The notes under the pieces: generated by a model | What the model was told of the DNA's origin: nothing | Seen by the model: the letters and a program-made list of their open reading frames with translations, nothing else | The model's database searches: none | Translations under genes and position numbers: made by a program | Origin: Bryobacteraceae bacterium | GTDB lineage: Bacteria > Acidobacteriota > Terriglobia > Bryobacterales > Bryobacteraceae | Assembly (NCBI GenBank): GCA_025055455.1 | Contig: JANWXD010000026.1 | Span: 1-58,886, forward strand | Reading direction: 5' to 3' | Length of the DNA stretch: 58,886 nucleotides | Part shown: piece by piece, positions 57,847 through 58,886 of the stretch | Layout: every line of letters begins with the position of its first letter | Numbering within the stretch: the first letter of the stretch is position 1

Positions 57847-58324
57847 AGCGCTCATCCACCATGAAACCGTCGCCGCCCTGGAGACCGCGCTGCCCGGTGC
57901 GGTCCTCCACGGCAAGGTGCACCGTGGCGAGGTCACCCTCGAAGTGGCCCCAGAGCGTATCGTCGCCGTGTGCCGGTTCCTGAAAGCCAATCGCCAGTTC
58001 GTGCGCCTGAGCGATGTCACCGCCGTGGACTGGTACCCCCAAGAGCCGCGCTTCGAAGTCGTCTACCACTTACATTCGCTCGAGCGCAACGAGCGGTTGC
58101 GGTTGAAGTGCCACCTCCCCGGCCGGGAACCTGAAATCGATTCGGTCACGGAGGTCTGGCGCTCGGCCAACTGGTATGAGCGAGAAGTGTACGATCTGTT
58201 CGGCATCCGGTTTCGCCATCACCCCGACCTGCGCCGGATCATGATGCCGGAGGATTGGGAAGGGCACCCGCTGCGGAAAGATTATCCGACTCACGGCTAC
58301 AAGTACAGCTACGGGGAAGAGTAG
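57836..58324 (+). CDS. nuoC: NADH-quinone oxidoreductase subunit C
   Basis: A 162-residue peripheral (30-kDa type) subunit of complex I. The signature WYEREVYDLFGIRFRHHPDL followed by RRIMMPEDWEGHPLRKDYP is present in full. The short N-terminal form is not fused to NuoD, as it is in E. coli. It begins inside the end of nuoA and is followed by nuoD after 11 nt. Confidence 0.93.
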   Translation: MLPEALIHHETVAALETALPGAVLHGKVHRGEVTLEVAPERIVAVCRFLKANRQFVRLSDVTAVDWYPQEPRFEVVYHLHSLERNERLRLKCHLPGREPEIDSVTEVWRSANWYEREVYDLFGIRFRHHPDLRRIMMPEDWEGHPLRKDYPTHGYKYSYGEE

Positions 58325-58335
58325 AAGGAGTCCGC

Positions 58336-58886
58336 GTGAACGACCCAGAGCTTGCCGTCGACGCCGCCGCGGAAACCGTATCGGCTCCGCGGCGGATGGT
58401 CCTCAACATGGGACCGCAGCACCCGTCCACCCACGGCGTGCTCCGTTTGATCTTAGAACTAGACGGGGAGAACATCCAGAAGGCCGACTTGGACATCGGC
58501 TACCTTCATACGGGAATCGAGAAGCAGTGCGAGTCGCTGACCTACCAGCAAGCCGTCACCCTCACGGACCGGGTGGACTACTTGGCGAACCTCTCCAACA
58601 ACCTTTGCTATTGCCTCGCTGTCGAAAAGCTTTTGGGACTGGAAGCCCCGCCTCTGGCCCAGTGGATGCGGGTCCTGCTCACCGAGCTGACGCGCATCAG
58701 CAGCCACTTGGTGTGGCTCGGAACTCACGCCATTGACATCGGGGCCATGAGCGTCTTCCTGTACTGTTTCCGGGAGCGGGAGGAGCTGCTGCGCATCTTC
58801 GAGATGTTCTCCGGCCAGCGCATGATGACCAGCTACTTCCGCATCGGTGGTCTCGCCCTGGAGCCGCCCCGGGGCTGGCACCGTCC
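58336..58886 (+). CDS. nuoD: NADH-quinone oxidoreductase subunit D, partial
   Basis: The N-terminal 183 codons of the 49-kDa-type subunit of complex I; the gene continues beyond the window. It begins at GTG 58336 after AAGGAG (58325-58330). The translated sequence contains the quinone-site region MGPQHPSTHGVLRL and the family blocks DIGYLHTGIEKQ and LTELTRISSHL. Separate from nuoC. Confidence 0.9.
   Translation, partial: MNDPELAVDAAAETVSAPRRMVLNMGPQHPSTHGVLRLILELDGENIQKADLDIGYLHTGIEKQCESLTYQQAVTLTDRVDYLANLSNNLCYCLAVEKLLGLEAPPLAQWMRVLLTELTRISSHLVWLGTHAIDIGAMSVFLYCFREREELLRIFEMFSGQRMMTSYFRIGGLALEPPRGWHR

Overview
This is a dense, GC-rich bacterial chromosome segment of about 59 kb. The gene content points to an acidobacterium, most likely of the Solibacter/Bryobacter type. 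The best marker is a von Willebrand-type protein with the layout of the VWFA-related Acidobacterial domain family (37602-38396). Tat-exported oxidoreductase-like and enolase-like enzymes, secreted amidohydrolases and several small secreted orphans support this. No rRNA, tRNA, CRISPR array, insertion sequence or phage gene was recognised. Taxonomy is inferred from gene content only.

Layout: 1-6.8 kb holds an ABHD18-like hydrolase, an MFS carrier, a secreted orphan divergent from a PBP4-type peptidase (dacB), an FmdB-like zinc ribbon and a Tat-exported enolase-superfamily enzyme. 6.9-10.4 kb holds thiC with a small overlapping methyltransferase-like gene, converging on metX-metW. 10.4-21.1 kb holds gatB, a polytopic GT39-like membrane protein, a secreted HEAT-repeat protein, and a tight run of gamma carbonic anhydrase, hisS, aspS and a GT4 glycosyltransferase, then a tartronate-semialdehyde-type reductase. 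21.1-25.4 kb holds an AIR-synthase-like gene divergent from a cobalt/nickel ECF transporter (cbiMQO), a small basic protein and dtd. 25.5-31.1 kb holds three coupled secreted amidohydrolases, divergent from purM-purN.

31.1-40 kb holds a Tat-exported Gfo/Idh/MocA protein, a malic enzyme-phosphotransacetylase fusion, three single-pass membrane orphans (two of them tandem coiled-coil paralogues) ending in a clear terminator, and a reverse-strand group with the VWA protein and a beta-propeller. 40-47.4 kb is a Memo-AMMECR1 fusion followed by an addB-addA pair. 47.3-51.6 kb holds a radical SAM/SPASM enzyme with a secreted orphan, a TIGR01777 epimerase-like protein and a secreted ADP-ribosylglycohydrolase-family protein. 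51.7-57 kb is a reverse operon merR/ctpA-guaA-amidohydrolase. The window ends with thiS divergent from nuoA-nuoC-nuoD, where nuoD runs off the edge and nuoB is absent.

The genes are mostly housekeeping: purine synthesis (purM, purN, guaA), thiamine (thiC, thiS), methionine (metX, metW), aminoacyl-tRNA formation and quality control (hisS, aspS, gatB, dtd), recombination (addAB) and respiration (nuo). Among these sit secreted or exported enzymes of unknown substrate. The least ordinary items are the amidohydrolase trio in which two members lack the metal ligands, the human-like long GMP synthetase, an AddA-like subunit with an iron-sulfur-type cysteine set, the tandem coiled-coil membrane paralogues, and many -10 boxes lying only 6-11 nt before start codons, two of them shared by divergent genes.
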